Below are positions 17,398 to 27,000 of a DNA stretch of 64,000 nucleotides, in pieces. Source of the DNA: Scandinavium goeteborgense (GTDB lineage: Bacteria > Pseudomonadota > Gammaproteobacteria > Enterobacterales > Enterobacteriaceae); contig NZ_CP054058.1 of assembly GCF_003935895.2 (NCBI RefSeq), positions 2,833,177 to 2,897,176 on the forward strand, given 5' to 3'. Every line of letters starts with the position of its first letter. Position 1 is the first letter of the stretch. Both the position numbers and the translations under genes were made by a program. Below the pieces are notes generated by a model that ran no database searches, was not told where the DNA came from, and worked only from the letters and a program-made list of their open reading frames with translations.

Positions 17398-18291
17398 ATG
17401 ATCCTGCGCTACATCCATTATTTCCTGGCCGTTGCCGAGCACGGGAGCTTCACCCGGGCAGCGGCGGCGCTGTATGTCTCACAACCCGCGCTGTCTCAGC
17501 AAATCAAGTTGTTAGAGCAGACGCTGGATGTTCAGCTTTTTGACCGTTCAGGCCGAAATGTACGTTTGACCGATGCGGGCCTGGTTTTCCAGCAGCACGC
17601 CCGACAGGCACTGAAAGCGCTGGATACAGGCGCGCGTGCCGTTCACGATGTTCAGGATTTGAGCCGGGGTCATCTTCGATTGGGCGTGACGCCGACCTAC
17701 ACGCCGTGGCTCACGGGGCCCCTGCTTTCCAGCTTCTGGCTGCGCTATCCAGGCATTACGCTCACAATAAGCGAGGCGCCTCAAGGACAGATTGAACACC
17801 GTCTGGTCGCCGATGAGCTGGACGCGGGCATCGGTTTTTCTGCCGATCACGCCGCAGAGCTGGTGGCTACGCCGTTAATGCAGGAATCGCTGGCGATGGT
17901 CATCAGTAATGAACATCCCCTCGCCCGTCAGAAGCACGTCAACCTGGAGATGTTAGCCACTCAACCGTTGGTCTTGCTCGATACCGGTTTTGCCACGCGT
18001 ATTGAAATTGACCGTGAGTGTCATGAGAAAGGCGTGACGCCAAATATCGTGATGGAAACAGACACCCTCGGGGCAATTATGGAAGTCATCCTACGCGCGC
18101 CTCTGGCGACGATCCTGCCGAATACCGTGGCGCATTCCCGCTACGATCTGCACGCTCTGACAATTTCACCCCCGCTGTCCGAGCGCACCGGCGTGCTGCT
18201 AATGCGCAAGGGTTCGCGCCATGCAGCCGCGCTCGCACTCGTCGATGTACTGGATAAGGTTCTGCAAGAAATAACACAGCAGAAAAATTGA
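17398..18291 (+). CDS. LysR-family regulator, CynR-like
   Basis: The 297-residue protein opens with a LysR winged helix (HYFLAVAEHGSFTRAA, VSQPALSQQI, LFDRSGRNVRLTDAG) and continues with a periplasmic-binding-type effector domain from about residue 90. It is similar along its length to E. coli CynR, but no cynTSX genes are near, so orthology and cyanate response are doubtful. It is divergent from the deaminase gene across 151 bases containing AT-rich T-N11-A type sites, the usual arrangement for a LysR regulator and its target. AGG within CTTATAGG serves as a weak ribosome site. Confidence 0.85.
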   Translation: MILRYIHYFLAVAEHGSFTRAAAALYVSQPALSQQIKLLEQTLDVQLFDRSGRNVRLTDAGLVFQQHARQALKALDTGARAVHDVQDLSRGHLRLGVTPTYTPWLTGPLLSSFWLRYPGITLTISEAPQGQIEHRLVADELDAGIGFSADHAAELVATPLMQESLAMVISNEHPLARQKHVNLEMLATQPLVLLDTGFATRIEIDRECHEKGVTPNIVMETDTLGAIMEVILRAPLATILPNTVAHSRYDLHALTISPPLSERTGVLLMRKGSRHAAALALVDVLDKVLQEITQQKN

Positions 18292-18363
18292 AGGGAAGTC
18301 GCGCTGGCTTGCCGCGCGGTGACTCGAAGCGTCCGGGGAAGAGTTCAGGAAAAGCACAAAAGA

Positions 18364-18397
18364 AAAACCCCAGACAACTTTCATTGTCTGGGGTTTA
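18364..18397 (-). terminator. serT terminator
   Basis: CCCCAGACAA and TTGTCTGGGG pair around TTTCA. On the minus strand the hairpin ends in GGGGTTTTTC. It follows the 3' end of tRNA-Ser immediately, so it ends that transcript. Confidence 0.85.
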
Positions 18398-18401
18398 AAT
18401 T

Positions 18402-18489
18402 TGGCGGAAGCGTAGAGATTCGAACTCTAGAACCCTTTCGGGTCGCCGGTTTTCAAGACCGGTGCCTTCAACCGCTCGGCCACGCTTCC
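18402..18489 (-). tRNA. serT: tRNA-Ser(UGA)
   Basis: Read on the minus strand, the 88-base gene has a seven-base acceptor stem (GGAAGCG with CGCTTCC), an encoded CCA end, a long serine-type variable arm (CGACCCGAAAGGGTTC) and a T loop with TTCGAAT. The anticodon loop CTTGAAA gives anticodon UGA, which reads UCA and UCG. Length and neighbour yccA match E. coli serT. Confidence 0.97.
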
Positions 18490-18635
18490 TAAGTGGGACG
18501 CACTATAAACATACCCGAACTTCATGTAAAGCCCCACTTTGTTCGTTCGCGCAAAAAACAGTCAAATCGTTGTTATTCGGCTGAATTAACAACATATTGA
18601 CTAGTTATTGGGCGCTTTTATCCTCATTCAGGGGG

Positions 18636-20264
18636 CTAATGTTTTTTGATGTACATGTCTTTGGTGTAGTAATACCCGAGACGGTCTGGGGTAAATCCAC
18701 CCACCCACGGCTTCACAAGGTGCGTTCGCACGTAGTGATAGACCGGAATGGCCGGAACATCCTGCCCTAACATGTCTTCGGCCTGCTGATAGTATTTACC
18801 GCGCTCGGCGGTGTCTTTGGCTTTCGCCGCATTATGTAATGCTTCGTCGTAGGCCGGGTTGCTGTATTTGGTGGTGTTCTCGCTGTCGCCGGTGCGGAAG
18901 TTATTCAGGAACGTCGACGCATCGTCGTAATCGGCAATCCACGCGTAGCGCACCGCGTCAAAATTCCCGGTGTGCATCGTGTCGAGCATGGTTTTCCATT
19001 CCTGGTTTTGCAGCTTCGCTTCGACGCCTAGATTTTTCTTCCACATCGAGCTGACGGCGATGGCGATGCGCTGATGCGATTCGGACGTGTTGTAGAGCAA
19101 ATTAAACGACAGCGGATGGTTGGCTCCAAACCCGGCTTCGGTGAGCAGTTTTTTCGCCTCGGCAATGCGCTTTTCCGGGGACCAGCTGGCGTAATCCGGC
19201 GCGTGGAGCGTTACGCCGCCAATCTCTGGCTGACTGGTGAGCCACGCGGCCTTCTGGCCCTGGCCCAACACTTTGTCGGCGATGATGTCTTTATCCAGCG
19301 CCATATTTAACGCCCGACGCACACGGGCATCATTGAACGGCGCTTTGGTGGTGTTGAATTGATAATAGTAAGTGGCGAGCTGTGGCGAGACGTCCACCTG
19401 ATCGCCCATTGTCTTTTTCAGCTGCGCGAACTGGTTGATAGGCAAGGTATAAACGATATCTATCTCACCCGCCTTATAGCGATTAACGTCTGCCGCTTCC
19501 GAGTGAATCGGCAGATAGGTGACTTTGTTGATCACCGTATGCTTGTCATCCCAATATTTCGGATTGCGCACCGCGACAATTCGCTCGTTGACCACCCACT
19601 GGGAAAGTTTATACGCCCCGCTGCTGACGAAGTGTTCTGGCAGCGTCCATTTATCGCCGAAGCGGTTGATCAGCACCTGATCGACCGGGACCAGCGACGG
19701 GTGCGCCAGCATCGCGAGGAAAGAGGCCGTCGGCTGATTCAGCGTGACCTGCAAGGTGTTGTCGTCCAGCGCTTTCACGCCCAGTGTGTCGGGCGTTTTT
19801 TTACCCAGCGCAATATCGGCGGCATTCACGATATGCATGTTTCCCGGATAACTGGCATATGGAGACGCGGTTTTTGGCGTGACCAGGCGCTGCCAGCTCC
19901 AGACGATATCCTGTGCGGTAATGGCGGTCCCATCAGACCACGTGATGCCGGGCCGCAGATGGAATGTCCAGACGGTGTTGTCTTTATTCTCCCAGGACGC
20001 CGCCAGCCGAGGCTCGATGGCCCCGTCAGGTTTGACCGCCACCAGACCGTCAAACATGTCGCTGATTATATTGAACTCAACGTCGCTTTCTACCTTGTGC
20101 GGGTCCAGCGAGGCCGGTTCATTGCCGTTATTTCTGACCAGCTCCTGCTTTTCCGCCAGCTGCGTGTTTGCGGGAACGTTGGCCGCCCAGGCCGTTGAAG
20201 CCGAGCTGATAAGCCCGGCTGCGAGTAATGCGAGCGTGATGTGATTGTGTTTTAGTAGGTTCAT
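18636..20264 (-). CDS. OppA/MppA-type periplasmic peptide-binding protein, orphan
   Basis: The ATG at 20264 is chosen because AAAGGAT precedes it and it opens into a signal peptide (ITLALLAAGLISSAS, ending AWA), giving 542 residues. The mature protein is a family 5 extracellular binding protein similar to OppA and MppA (NNGNEPASLDPHKVE, LRPGITWSDG, NMALDKDIIADKVLG). It would bind oligopeptides for ABC import. No permease or ATPase gene is adjacent, so like MppA it probably shares the Opp membrane complex encoded elsewhere. A TGACCTATAAG element at 20347-20357 repeats a sequence found before the nearby LysR gene. Confidence 0.88.
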   Translation of the reverse strand: MNLLKHNHITLALLAAGLISSASTAWAANVPANTQLAEKQELVRNNGNEPASLDPHKVESDVEFNIISDMFDGLVAVKPDGAIEPRLAASWENKDNTVWTFHLRPGITWSDGTAITAQDIVWSWQRLVTPKTASPYASYPGNMHIVNAADIALGKKTPDTLGVKALDDNTLQVTLNQPTASFLAMLAHPSLVPVDQVLINRFGDKWTLPEHFVSSGAYKLSQWVVNERIVAVRNPKYWDDKHTVINKVTYLPIHSEAADVNRYKAGEIDIVYTLPINQFAQLKKTMGDQVDVSPQLATYYYQFNTTKAPFNDARVRRALNMALDKDIIADKVLGQGQKAAWLTSQPEIGGVTLHAPDYASWSPEKRIAEAKKLLTEAGFGANHPLSFNLLYNTSESHQRIAIAVSSMWKKNLGVEAKLQNQEWKTMLDTMHTGNFDAVRYAWIADYDDASTFLNNFRTGDSENTTKYSNPAYDEALHNAAKAKDTAERGKYYQQAEDMLGQDVPAIPVYHYVRTHLVKPWVGGFTPDRLGYYYTKDMYIKKH

Positions 20265-20537
20265 ATCCTTTGCCTTATTGATTTCATTAGTGATGACACC
20301 GTTTTCAGTGTTAGCGGCGGCTTTGCAATAACGCAATATTTTTCAGTGACCTATAAGATGTCGATCTGGCTTGTCGCGGAAATAAAACAAACATTCTGCC
20401 TGGCGATTTAACGCCGATATATTCTTCTGTTTAACCGGGGAAGCGGGTCGGTAAAGATGGGTAAAAGCACTAGAGCTTTGGCGTTTATTTACATATTCTC
20501 GGCAGTTATTACCCTGGCCTTAATATAGAGAGTGACT

Positions 20538-21197
20538 ATGGATCGCATTATTACCTCGTCGCGTGACCGTACATCGCTACTGAGCACGCACAAAGTTTTG
20601 CGCAATACCTATTTCCTGCTGAGCCTGACGCTGGCGTTTTCGGCGATCACCGCCACCGCAAGCACCGTGCTGATGCTGCCATCACCAGGGCTGATTCTGA
20701 CGCTGGTCGGCATGTACGGCCTGATGTTCCTGACTTACAAACTGGCGGATAAACCGACCGGTATTCTGGCGGCGTTCGCATTCACCGGTTTCCTGGGCTA
20801 CATCCTTGGACCGATGCTAAACGCGTATCTCGCAGCCGGGATGGGCGATGTGATTGGCATGGCACTGGGCGGTACCGCGCTGGTGTTCTTTAGCTGCTCG
20901 GCCTACGTACTGACCACTCGCAAAGATATGTCCTTCCTCGGCGGTATGCTGATGGCGGGCGTGGTAGTCGTGCTTGTGGGTATGGTGGCGAACATCTTCC
21001 TGCAATTGCCTGCGCTGCACCTGGCCATTAGCGCAGTGTTCATCCTTATCTCTTCTGGTGCCATCCTGTTTGAGACCAGCAATATCATCCGCGGCGGTGA
21101 AACGAACTACATTCGTGCGACCGTGAGCCTGTATGTCTCGCTGTACAACATCTTTGTCAGCCTGCTGAGCATTCTCGGGTTCGCTAACCGCAACTAA
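20538..21197 (+). CDS. yccA: YccA, BI-1-family FtsH modulator
   Basis: This is a seven-helix inner-membrane protein of the Bax-inhibitor-1 family. In E. coli YccA is both a substrate and an inhibitor of the FtsH protease and protects SecY when the translocon is jammed. The ATG at 20538 gives 219 residues as in E. coli. An in-frame GTG two codons upstream is less likely. It lies beside serT as in E. coli, but the hydrogenase-1 genes that follow serT there are absent. Confidence 0.95.
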   Translation: MDRIITSSRDRTSLLSTHKVLRNTYFLLSLTLAFSAITATASTVLMLPSPGLILTLVGMYGLMFLTYKLADKPTGILAAFAFTGFLGYILGPMLNAYLAAGMGDVIGMALGGTALVFFSCSAYVLTTRKDMSFLGGMLMAGVVVVLVGMVANIFLQLPALHLAISAVFILISSGAILFETSNIIRGGETNYIRATVSLYVSLYNIFVSLLSILGFANRN

Positions 21198-21217
21198 CGC
21201 AGACTCAGCCAGACCTC

Positions 21218-21248
21218 AAGCCCCGCTTATGCGGGGCTTTGTTTTTTG
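21218..21248 (+). terminator. yccA terminator
   Basis: AAGCCCCGC and GCGGGGCTT arms with a TTAT loop are followed by TGTTTTTTGC, 20 bases after the yccA stop. Confidence 0.9.
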
Positions 21249-21287
21249 CTACACTGCGGCGGTTTCTGATAACGGCTATGAATGAAT

Positions 21288-21617
21288 ATGTTGAACTTTG
21301 AAGGCAAAGAAATAGAGACCGATAACGACGGTTATCTGAAAGAAAGCAGCCAGTGGAGCGAAGGCCTGGCAGAAGTGATTGCGCAGAAAGAGGCTATCAC
21401 CCTCTCCCCTGAGCACTGGGAAGTGGTGCGCTTTGTGCGGGACTTTTATCTCGAGTTCAATACCTCACCGGCTATCCGTATGCTGGTCAAAGCGATGGCG
21501 AAAAAGTTCGGCGAAGAGAAAGGCAACAGCCGCTATCTGTATCGCCTGTTCCCAAAAGGTCCGGCCAAACAGGCCACTAAAATTGCGGGCCTGCCAAAGC
21601 CGGTGAAGTGCATTTAA
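21288..21617 (+). CDS. tusE: TusE, sulfur carrier for tRNA 2-thiouridine
   Basis: TusE accepts persulfide sulfur from the TusBCD complex and hands it to MnmA for 2-thiolation of U34 in certain tRNAs (mnm5s2U). The product of 109 aa has the DsrC-like fold and the essential penultimate-region cysteine in the C-terminal PVKCI. Start at 21288 matches the E. coli length. ATG at 21282 would add two residues. Its stop overlaps that of the convergent yccX. Confidence 0.95.
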   Translation: MLNFEGKEIETDNDGYLKESSQWSEGLAEVIAQKEAITLSPEHWEVVRFVRDFYLEFNTSPAIRMLVKAMAKKFGEEKGNSRYLYRLFPKGPAKQATKIAGLPKPVKCI

Positions 21618-21895
21618 TAGCGAATGCCGAAGTCGGTCCAGGTTTTCTCGGGTTGGTGCGGTTCAGCCAGAACTTTATCCACCCGAGCGCTGCGCGGTCC
21701 ACCTGCTTTCAGCCACGCCACCAGCTGTTCGACGTTACCCGCTTCACCGCACGCCAGCACTTCGACGCTGCCATCATCCAGATTCCGCGCGTAACCGGTT
21801 AGCCCCAGTTTCAACGCCTCACGCTGGGTGCTGTAACGAAAGCCAACGCCCTGCACCATGCCGTGAACCCATGCGATTGTGCACACCTGCGCCAT
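21614..21895 (-). CDS. yccX: Acylphosphatase YccX
   Basis: This small cytosolic enzyme hydrolyses acyl phosphates. The 93-residue product has the catalytic arginine in GVGFRYS and asparagine in [12 protein letters not shown], both diagnostic for the family. It is convergent with tusE, sharing four bases at the stops, as in E. coli. Confidence 0.94.
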   Translation of the reverse strand: MAQVCTIAWVHGMVQGVGFRYSTQREALKLGLTGYARNLDDGSVEVLACGEAGNVEQLVAWLKAGGPRSARVDKVLAEPHQPEKTWTDFGIRY

Positions 21896-21963
21896 AACGG
21901 TTCCCCCTTATTGAACTGAATCATCAGAATAGCAAATTATCCGCGACCCTTGAGGCATCACGT

Positions 21964-22761
21964 TCAACGCACATTCTTTGGCAAGCAGCCATAGTGCTCG
22001 CGAAATCGGGCCGTAAATCGAGAATTCGAAAGATAACCGCTGCGTAAGGCTATTTCGCCAATCGGTAAGCGCGTCGTTTGCAGCTGTGACAGCGCGAAAG
22101 ACATCCGCACCTCTTCGATTATCTGCCGGTAGCTTTGGGATTCGTGCTGCAGCCTGCGTCGCAGCGTTGAAGTCCCGAGCGATAACTGGCTGGCAATGTC
22201 TTCTGCGGTCCATCCTTTCGCTGGGGCCAGCATAATCAGTTGACGTACCTGTTCACTCAGGTTGAACCGTCGTTCAATCAATAACGGGCCTGCTCGCCCC
22301 TCATGATGCAGCGCGAGCAAAAGCCCTAATGCCTGGTGCTCCTGCAAAGCGGCGGGCAAGTCATGGCGCACTGCCGTGAGCAGGTTATCCCACATAAACG
22401 TCAGCCCGTTGCTCATGGGCGATAGCATCGACACGTTTTTGGCGGTCGGATAGTCCTCGACAAATTTACGTTTAAATACGCCAAGCAACTCGGCAGAAAG
22501 CAGCAGTAAATCCGAGCGGAACGTCCCCTGGGAGGGCTGGTTCACAATCTCCAGCGAGGTATTGGCCGGAATGACGATCAGCTCTCCCGGCGTGGCCTCC
22601 AGCCGATTTTCATCCTGGATGATAATTTTACTGCCGTGCGTCACATGGCATATCGCCGCGGAAAAAAGCTTAACCCGGTGTAAACGGTGCAGTTGACTGG
22701 AACACACCTCCGCAGCCGTCAGATTTTTATGCTGAAACTGTAACTCCTGCACCGCATCCAC
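21964..22761 (-). CDS. AraC-family transcription regulator
   Basis: The 265-residue protein has an N-terminal cupin-like sensing region (LIVIPANTSLEI) and a C-terminal pair of helix-turn-helix motifs: WTAEDIASQLSLGTSTLRRRL and IGEIALRSGYLSNSRFTARF, ending soon after FREHYG. The effector is unknown. It starts seven bases after the PEBP-family gene, so it forms a two-gene operon with it. It may control that gene or its own operon. Confidence 0.85.
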   Translation of the reverse strand: MDAVQELQFQHKNLTAAEVCSSQLHRLHRVKLFSAAICHVTHGSKIIIQDENRLEATPGELIVIPANTSLEIVNQPSQGTFRSDLLLLSAELLGVFKRKFVEDYPTAKNVSMLSPMSNGLTFMWDNLLTAVRHDLPAALQEHQALGLLLALHHEGRAGPLLIERRFNLSEQVRQLIMLAPAKGWTAEDIASQLSLGTSTLRRRLQHESQSYRQIIEEVRMSFALSQLQTTRLPIGEIALRSGYLSNSRFTARFREHYGCLPKNVR

Positions 22762-22768
22762 CTGCCTG

Positions 22769-23326
22769 TTATCTGCCGTAATTTGCCGTTAATTCAGCTT
22801 TCGCAATCACATTACTATGAAGCATATAGCCGACCATCGCCCCGCTGGTGTCACTGTCTATCGGCAGTTTATCGGTTTTCAATGCCCAGACGGTAAATTG
22901 ATACGGGTGTGGTCTATCCCCTTCCGGTGGGCACGCGCCGCCAAAACCAGAGTAGCCGAAATCATTGCGCCCCTGAACCGCTGAGGCCGGTAATGTCTTC
23001 TGGCCTTTATCGCCAGCACCAGCGGCAATGACATGAATATTCACCGGGATATTCACCACCGTCCAATGCCACCAGCCGCTGCCGGTCGGCGCGTTGGGAT
23101 CGTATGCGGTGATGGCAAAGCTTTTCGTCCCTTCCGGGGCGTGTGCCCAGGAGAGCTGCGGCGAGATATTTTCACCGCTGCAACCAAATCCATTAAACAC
23201 CTGTTTGGGAGTTAATGAATGATGATTAGTAATATCGGTGCTGCTGAGGGTGAAAACCGGCGCCGCCGTCGCGGTAAAACTGAATATCGCCAAAATTCCT
23301 GCGGCCTTACAAATAACTCTTTGCAT
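22769..23326 (-). CDS. Exported PEBP-family (YbcL/YbhB-like) protein
   Basis: This is a 185-residue protein with a signal peptide of about 21 residues (ending TATA-AP) and a phosphatidylethanolamine-binding-protein fold, marked by CSGENISPQLSW, ITAYDPNAPTGSGWWHW and YGGACPPEGDRPHPYQF-type segments (here GFGGACPPEGDRPH). E. coli YbcL of this family is a periplasmic protein, and one allelic form suppresses neutrophil responses. Whether this homologue does so is unknown. It is the first gene of an operon with the AraC regulator. Confidence 0.85.
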   Translation of the reverse strand: MQRVICKAAGILAIFSFTATAAPVFTLSSTDITNHHSLTPKQVFNGFGCSGENISPQLSWAHAPEGTKSFAITAYDPNAPTGSGWWHWTVVNIPVNIHVIAAGAGDKGQKTLPASAVQGRNDFGYSGFGGACPPEGDRPHPYQFTVWALKTDKLPIDSDTSGAMVGYMLHSNVIAKAELTANYGR

Positions 23327-23529
23327 AGTGCATCCTTAATGTGGAGGTGAGACTTCACTGTAAAGGACAGCCCTGATGGTTATTGTGCGCAGATGATTTG
23401 ATTTTGTGCCGAAACGCTCAGCGCTGGCGGAAAGTCGGAAGCGCTACCCGTTTCCCGTTATCCGTTGCATTTCCCTGCTGACGTGGGAAAATGGCGCCCA
23501 TTTTCTTCGAAACAACAGAACAATTAATT

Positions 23530-24720
23530 ATGAGCGTACGTTTAGTGTTAGCCAAAGGCCGCGAAAAATCCTTACTTCGCCGCCACCCATGGATCTTCTC
23601 CGGTGCCGTCGCGCGCGTTGAAGGCAAAGCCTCTCTCGGTGAAACCATTGATATTGTTGACCATCAGGGTAAGTGGCTGGCACGCGGAGCGTACTCTCCG
23701 GAATCGCAGATCCGCGCTCGCGTCTGGACCTTTGATCAGGCAGAAACCATTGATATCGCCTTCTTTGAACGCCGCTTACAGCGCGCACAAACCTGGCGTA
23801 ACTGGCTGGCAGAAAAAGACGGTCTCGACAGCTACCGCCTGATTGCCGGTGAATCTGACGGCCTGCCGGGTGTGACTATCGACCGCTTCGGCAACTTCCT
23901 GGTGCTGCAATTGTTGAGCGCCGGGGCAGAATATCAGCGTGCAGCGCTGATCAGCGCCCTGCAAACCTGTTTCCCGGACTGCGCTATTTATGACCGCAGC
24001 GACGTGGCGGTGCGTAAAAAAGAAGGTATGGAATTAACGCAGGGTCCTGTGACCGGCGAAATGCCGCCTGCCCTGCTGCCAATCGAAGAGCACGGTATGA
24101 AGCTGCTGGTTGATATCCAGAATGGCCACAAAACCGGTTATTACCTTGATCAGCGCGACAGCCGTCTGGCGACGCGTCGCTACGTGGCTGACAAACGCGT
24201 GCTGAACTGCTTCTCCTATACCGGTGGTTTCGCCGTTTCTGCTCTGATGGGCGGCTGCCGTCAGGTCATCAGCGTCGATACCTCACAGGAAGCGCTGGAT
24301 ATCGCTAAGCAGAACGTGGAGCTCAACAAGCTGGACCTGAGCAAAGCAGAATTCGTGCGTGACGATGTGTTCAAACTGCTGCGCAAATACCGCGACGAAG
24401 GCGAGAAGTTTGACGTGATCGTGATGGATCCACCGAAGTTCGTGGAAAATAAAAACCAGCTGATGGGTGCCTGCCGTGGCTATAAAGATATCAATATGTT
24501 GGCTATCCAGCTGTTGAATCCGGGCGGCGTGCTGATGACTTACTCCTGCTCCGGCCTGATGACTACCGATTTATTTCAAAAAATCATCGCCGATGCCGCA
24601 GTTGATGCCGGGCGTGATGTACAATTTATAGAGCAGTTCCGTCAGGCAGCCGATCACCCGGTGATCGCGACCTACCCGGAAGGGCTGTATCTGAAAGGAT
24701 TTGCCTGTCGCGTCATGTAA
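23530..24720 (+). CDS. rlmI: RlmI, 23S rRNA m5C1962 methyltransferase
   Basis: RlmI uses S-adenosylmethionine to make 5-methylcytidine at position 1962 of 23S rRNA. The ATG at 23530 gives 396 aa as in E. coli. The order is an N-terminal PUA domain (about 1-75), a central domain, then a Rossmann methyltransferase with [10 protein letters not shown], the cofactor acid VDTSQEALD, the VMDPPKF loop and the catalytic cysteine in YSCSGLM. No ribosome site is obvious. Confidence 0.96.
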   Translation: MSVRLVLAKGREKSLLRRHPWIFSGAVARVEGKASLGETIDIVDHQGKWLARGAYSPESQIRARVWTFDQAETIDIAFFERRLQRAQTWRNWLAEKDGLDSYRLIAGESDGLPGVTIDRFGNFLVLQLLSAGAEYQRAALISALQTCFPDCAIYDRSDVAVRKKEGMELTQGPVTGEMPPALLPIEEHGMKLLVDIQNGHKTGYYLDQRDSRLATRRYVADKRVLNCFSYTGGFAVSALMGGCRQVISVDTSQEALDIAKQNVELNKLDLSKAEFVRDDVFKLLRKYRDEGEKFDVIVMDPPKFVENKNQLMGACRGYKDINMLAIQLLNPGGVLMTYSCSGLMTTDLFQKIIADAAVDAGRDVQFIEQFRQAADHPVIATYPEGLYLKGFACRVM

Positions 24721-24783
24721 GTTGAAAAGCGAAACATTGCCCTCATATTTAATGTCAGTAATGTTTCCTGGGAGGTGACTATG

Positions 24784-25101
24784 ATGATTGCCAGCAAATT
24801 TGGTATCGGCCAGCAGGTCCGCCATTCGCTGTTAGGGTATCTTGGCGTGATCGTCGATATCGATCCGGAATACTCCCTGGATGAGTCCTCGGATGATGAG
24901 GTCGCAGTGAACGATGATCTGCGCGCTTCACCGTGGTATCACGTGGTGATGGAAGATGATGACGGCGAACCCGTCCATACGTATCTCGCGGAAGCCCAGT
25001 TGCAAAACGAAGCCAACGACGAGCACCCGGAACAGCCATCGATGGACGAACTGGCGCAAACCATTCGCCAACAACTTCAGGCACCTCGCCTGCGCAACTG
25101 A
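24784..25101 (+). CDS. hspQ: HspQ heat-shock protein
   Basis: HspQ is a small hemimethylated-DNA-binding-fold heat-shock protein. In E. coli it promotes degradation of a DnaA mutant form, and in Yersinia it acts as a Lon enhancer. From the ATG at 24784 it is 105 aa, the E. coli length. An ATG one codon upstream sits closer to the GGGAGG ribosome site. The sequence contains [16 protein letters not shown] and [12 protein letters not shown]. Confidence 0.94.
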   Translation: MIASKFGIGQQVRHSLLGYLGVIVDIDPEYSLDESSDDEVAVNDDLRASPWYHVVMEDDDGEPVHTYLAEAQLQNEANDEHPEQPSMDELAQTIRQQLQAPRLRN

Positions 25102-25104
25102 TAA

Positions 25105-25131
25105 AAAACCCCGCCGAAGCGGGGTTTTTCT
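25105..25131 (+). terminator. Bidirectional terminator between hspQ and yccU
   Basis: AAACCCCGC and GCGGGGTTT arms with a CGAA tetraloop have A and T runs on both sides, so it can stop transcription from hspQ and from convergent yccU. Confidence 0.9.
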
Positions 25132-25544
25132 TATTTAGCGAGCCCCAGACGGGGGATTTCAATCGCAGGACATTTATCCATCACCACCTTCAATCCCGCA
25201 TCCTGTGCCAGCACGGCGGCCTGTTCGTTGATAACGCCCAGCTGCATCCACAGCGTTTTGGCGCCAATCGCAATCGCCTCCTGCGCCACACCCCAGGCTG
25301 CTTCTGAATTGCGGAACACGTCCACCATGTCCACTTTTTCAGGCACTTCCGCTAAAGTGCCATAGCCCTGCTGGCCGAGTAACGTTTTACCCGCCACTTT
25401 CGGTGAAACAGGAATGACGTGATAACCCTGGTCCAGCAGATATTTCATCACCCGGTAGCTTGGGCGGTCCGGCTTATCGCTCGCCCCCACCAGTGCGATG
25501 GTTCGGGTCTCGTTCAAAATGCCTGCAATTTCGTTCTCTTTCAT
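25131..25544 (-). CDS. yccU: YccU, CoA-binding-domain protein
   Basis: This is a 137-residue protein consisting of one Rossmann-like CoA-binding domain: [20 protein letters not shown], then [15 protein letters not shown] and the terminal [11 protein letters not shown]. The biological role is unknown. The start at 25544 follows GGAGG and matches the E. coli length, whereas longer in-frame starts lack support. Confidence 0.93.
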   Translation of the reverse strand: MKENEIAGILNETRTIALVGASDKPDRPSYRVMKYLLDQGYHVIPVSPKVAGKTLLGQQGYGTLAEVPEKVDMVDVFRNSEAAWGVAQEAIAIGAKTLWMQLGVINEQAAVLAQDAGLKVVMDKCPAIEIPRLGLAK

Positions 25545-25712
25545 TATTTCCTCCGGGCAATTTTGCAAAGTGTACGACAATCCTGATAGGCCAGCCATTC
25601 AGTCATACCAGAGTATGAGGGCAGAACCCTGGTTTATGTCTATATGTTAATGAAAAGCGATTTCGTAAAGATTTGATACACTCAACAGGCAGGCATTTTT
25701 CAGGAGATAGCG

Positions 25713-26375
25713 ATGAGAACGAGGATGGCCATAGTGTGTCTGTTGCTTCTGATGCCTGTCAGCGTATTTGCCACGACGCTTCGGCTCTCAGGTGACATTG
25801 ATTTGCTGGTACTGGACGGCAAGAAAGTGTCCAGCCTGCTGTTACGCGGCGCAGAGAGCCTTGAAGTGGATAACGGCCTGCATCAGGTCGTCTTTCGCGT
25901 TGAGAAAATGATTATATTGCCCGATCAGAATCGTCAGCTTTACGTCTCGCCGCCGCTGATTGCCAACTTTAATTCACAACTCGTGGGACAGATAAACTTC
26001 AGCCTGCCTAAGCTCGAAACGCTGGAAGATACCCAGACCTTTACCTCTACGCCGCACGTCAGCCTGTTGGATGGCAACGCAATGCCGATTCCGGTCAAAC
26101 TCGATATCCTGGCAATCACGCAGCCAGGCGACAACATCGATTATGAAAAGGCAACGGAGGCTTACAACCTTGCCAATAAACAGGCGTCAAGCACGCAGTT
26201 CAGCACGCCGCAGTCCGACGACAGCACGCTGTTATCAAAAACCAACGAGCTGGATAACCCGGCCTATCAGTCGCAAACATTGACTGAACAACGGCTGAAA
26301 TACTGGTTCCAGCTGGCCGACCCGCAAACCCGCAGCCGTTTTCTCGAATGGGCAAAATCGCAGCCATCCTCCTGA
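25713..26375 (+). CDS. csgI: CsgI (YccT), periplasmic curli inhibitor
   Basis: The product is 220 aa with a signal peptide (ending VFA-TT) and the DUF2057 fold, with the family segments [19 protein letters not shown] and the C-terminal [22 protein letters not shown]. coli YccT, renamed CsgI, limits curli fibre assembly by acting on CsgA. It sits in the conserved yccU-yccT-mgsA order. No curli operon is in this window. An AGGAGAT ribosome site precedes the start. Confidence 0.9.
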   Translation: MRTRMAIVCLLLLMPVSVFATTLRLSGDIDLLVLDGKKVSSLLLRGAESLEVDNGLHQVVFRVEKMIILPDQNRQLYVSPPLIANFNSQLVGQINFSLPKLETLEDTQTFTSTPHVSLLDGNAMPIPVKLDILAITQPGDNIDYEKATEAYNLANKQASSTQFSTPQSDDSTLLSKTNELDNPAYQSQTLTEQRLKYWFQLADPQTRSRFLEWAKSQPSS

Positions 26376-26469
26376 TATCATGACGTAGCGCAGGAAAATT
26401 CGCCGTTGCCGCTTGCAGCAACAGTCACTTCCAGTAATCTGTCGGCATGTTGAATGGTGGAAAATAATT

Positions 26470-26928
26470 ATGGAACAGACAACCCGTACCCTACCGGGCC
26501 GAAAGCATATCGCCCTGGTCGCGCACGATCACTGTAAGCAGATGCTGAAAGCCTGGGTTGAGCGTCATCAGCCACTGCTGGCGCAGCATGAACTTTACGG
26601 CACCGGCACCACCGGTAATCTGGTTCAGCGCGCAACCGGTCTGGACGTCACGGCCATGTTGAGCGGCCCAATGGGCGGCGATCAGCAGGTCGGCGCAATG
26701 ATCGCCGAAGGTAAAATTGACGTTCTGATCTTCTTTTGGGACCCGTTGAACGCCGTACCGCACGATCCGGATGTCAAAGCCCTTTTACGCCTGGCTACCG
26801 TGTGGAACATTCCGGTAGCGACCAACGTCGCCACCGCGGATTTCATTATCCAGTCGGCTAATTTCAACGCGCCGGTAGATATTCAAATCCCTGACTATCA
26901 GCGTTACCTGGCAGAACGGTTGAAGTGA
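26470..26928 (+). CDS. mgsA: Methylglyoxal synthase
   Basis: MgsA converts dihydroxyacetone phosphate to methylglyoxal and phosphate, a bypass of lower glycolysis under phosphate limitation. The ATG at 26470 gives 152 aa. Catalytic Asp71 (MGGDQQ), Asp91, His98 and Asp101 are at the numbers known for the E. coli enzyme, and the phosphate-binding GTTGN is present. Confidence 0.97.
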   Translation: MEQTTRTLPGRKHIALVAHDHCKQMLKAWVERHQPLLAQHELYGTGTTGNLVQRATGLDVTAMLSGPMGGDQQVGAMIAEGKIDVLIFFWDPLNAVPHDPDVKALLRLATVWNIPVATNVATADFIIQSANFNAPVDIQIPDYQRYLAERLK

Positions 26929-26937
26929 TTTAAATGT

Positions 26938-26965
26938 GCCCGGCGGCACTGCGTTTACGCGGGCC
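26938..26965. repeat. REP-like palindrome after mgsA
   Basis: GCCCGGCGGCACTGCGTTTACGCGGGC fits the enterobacterial REP pattern, with an imperfect GC-rich stem, in the gap between convergent mgsA and helD. It is less similar to the other two copies in this window than they are to each other. Confidence 0.5.
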
Positions 26966-27000
26966 TACATCGAAATGGCAGGCCCGCTCAGTCTCATTAA

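Noticed and set aside
17398-18291. Calling the LysR gene cynR
   Set aside because: Similarity is good, but cynTSX are absent and the divergent gene is a deaminase, so a different effector is likely.
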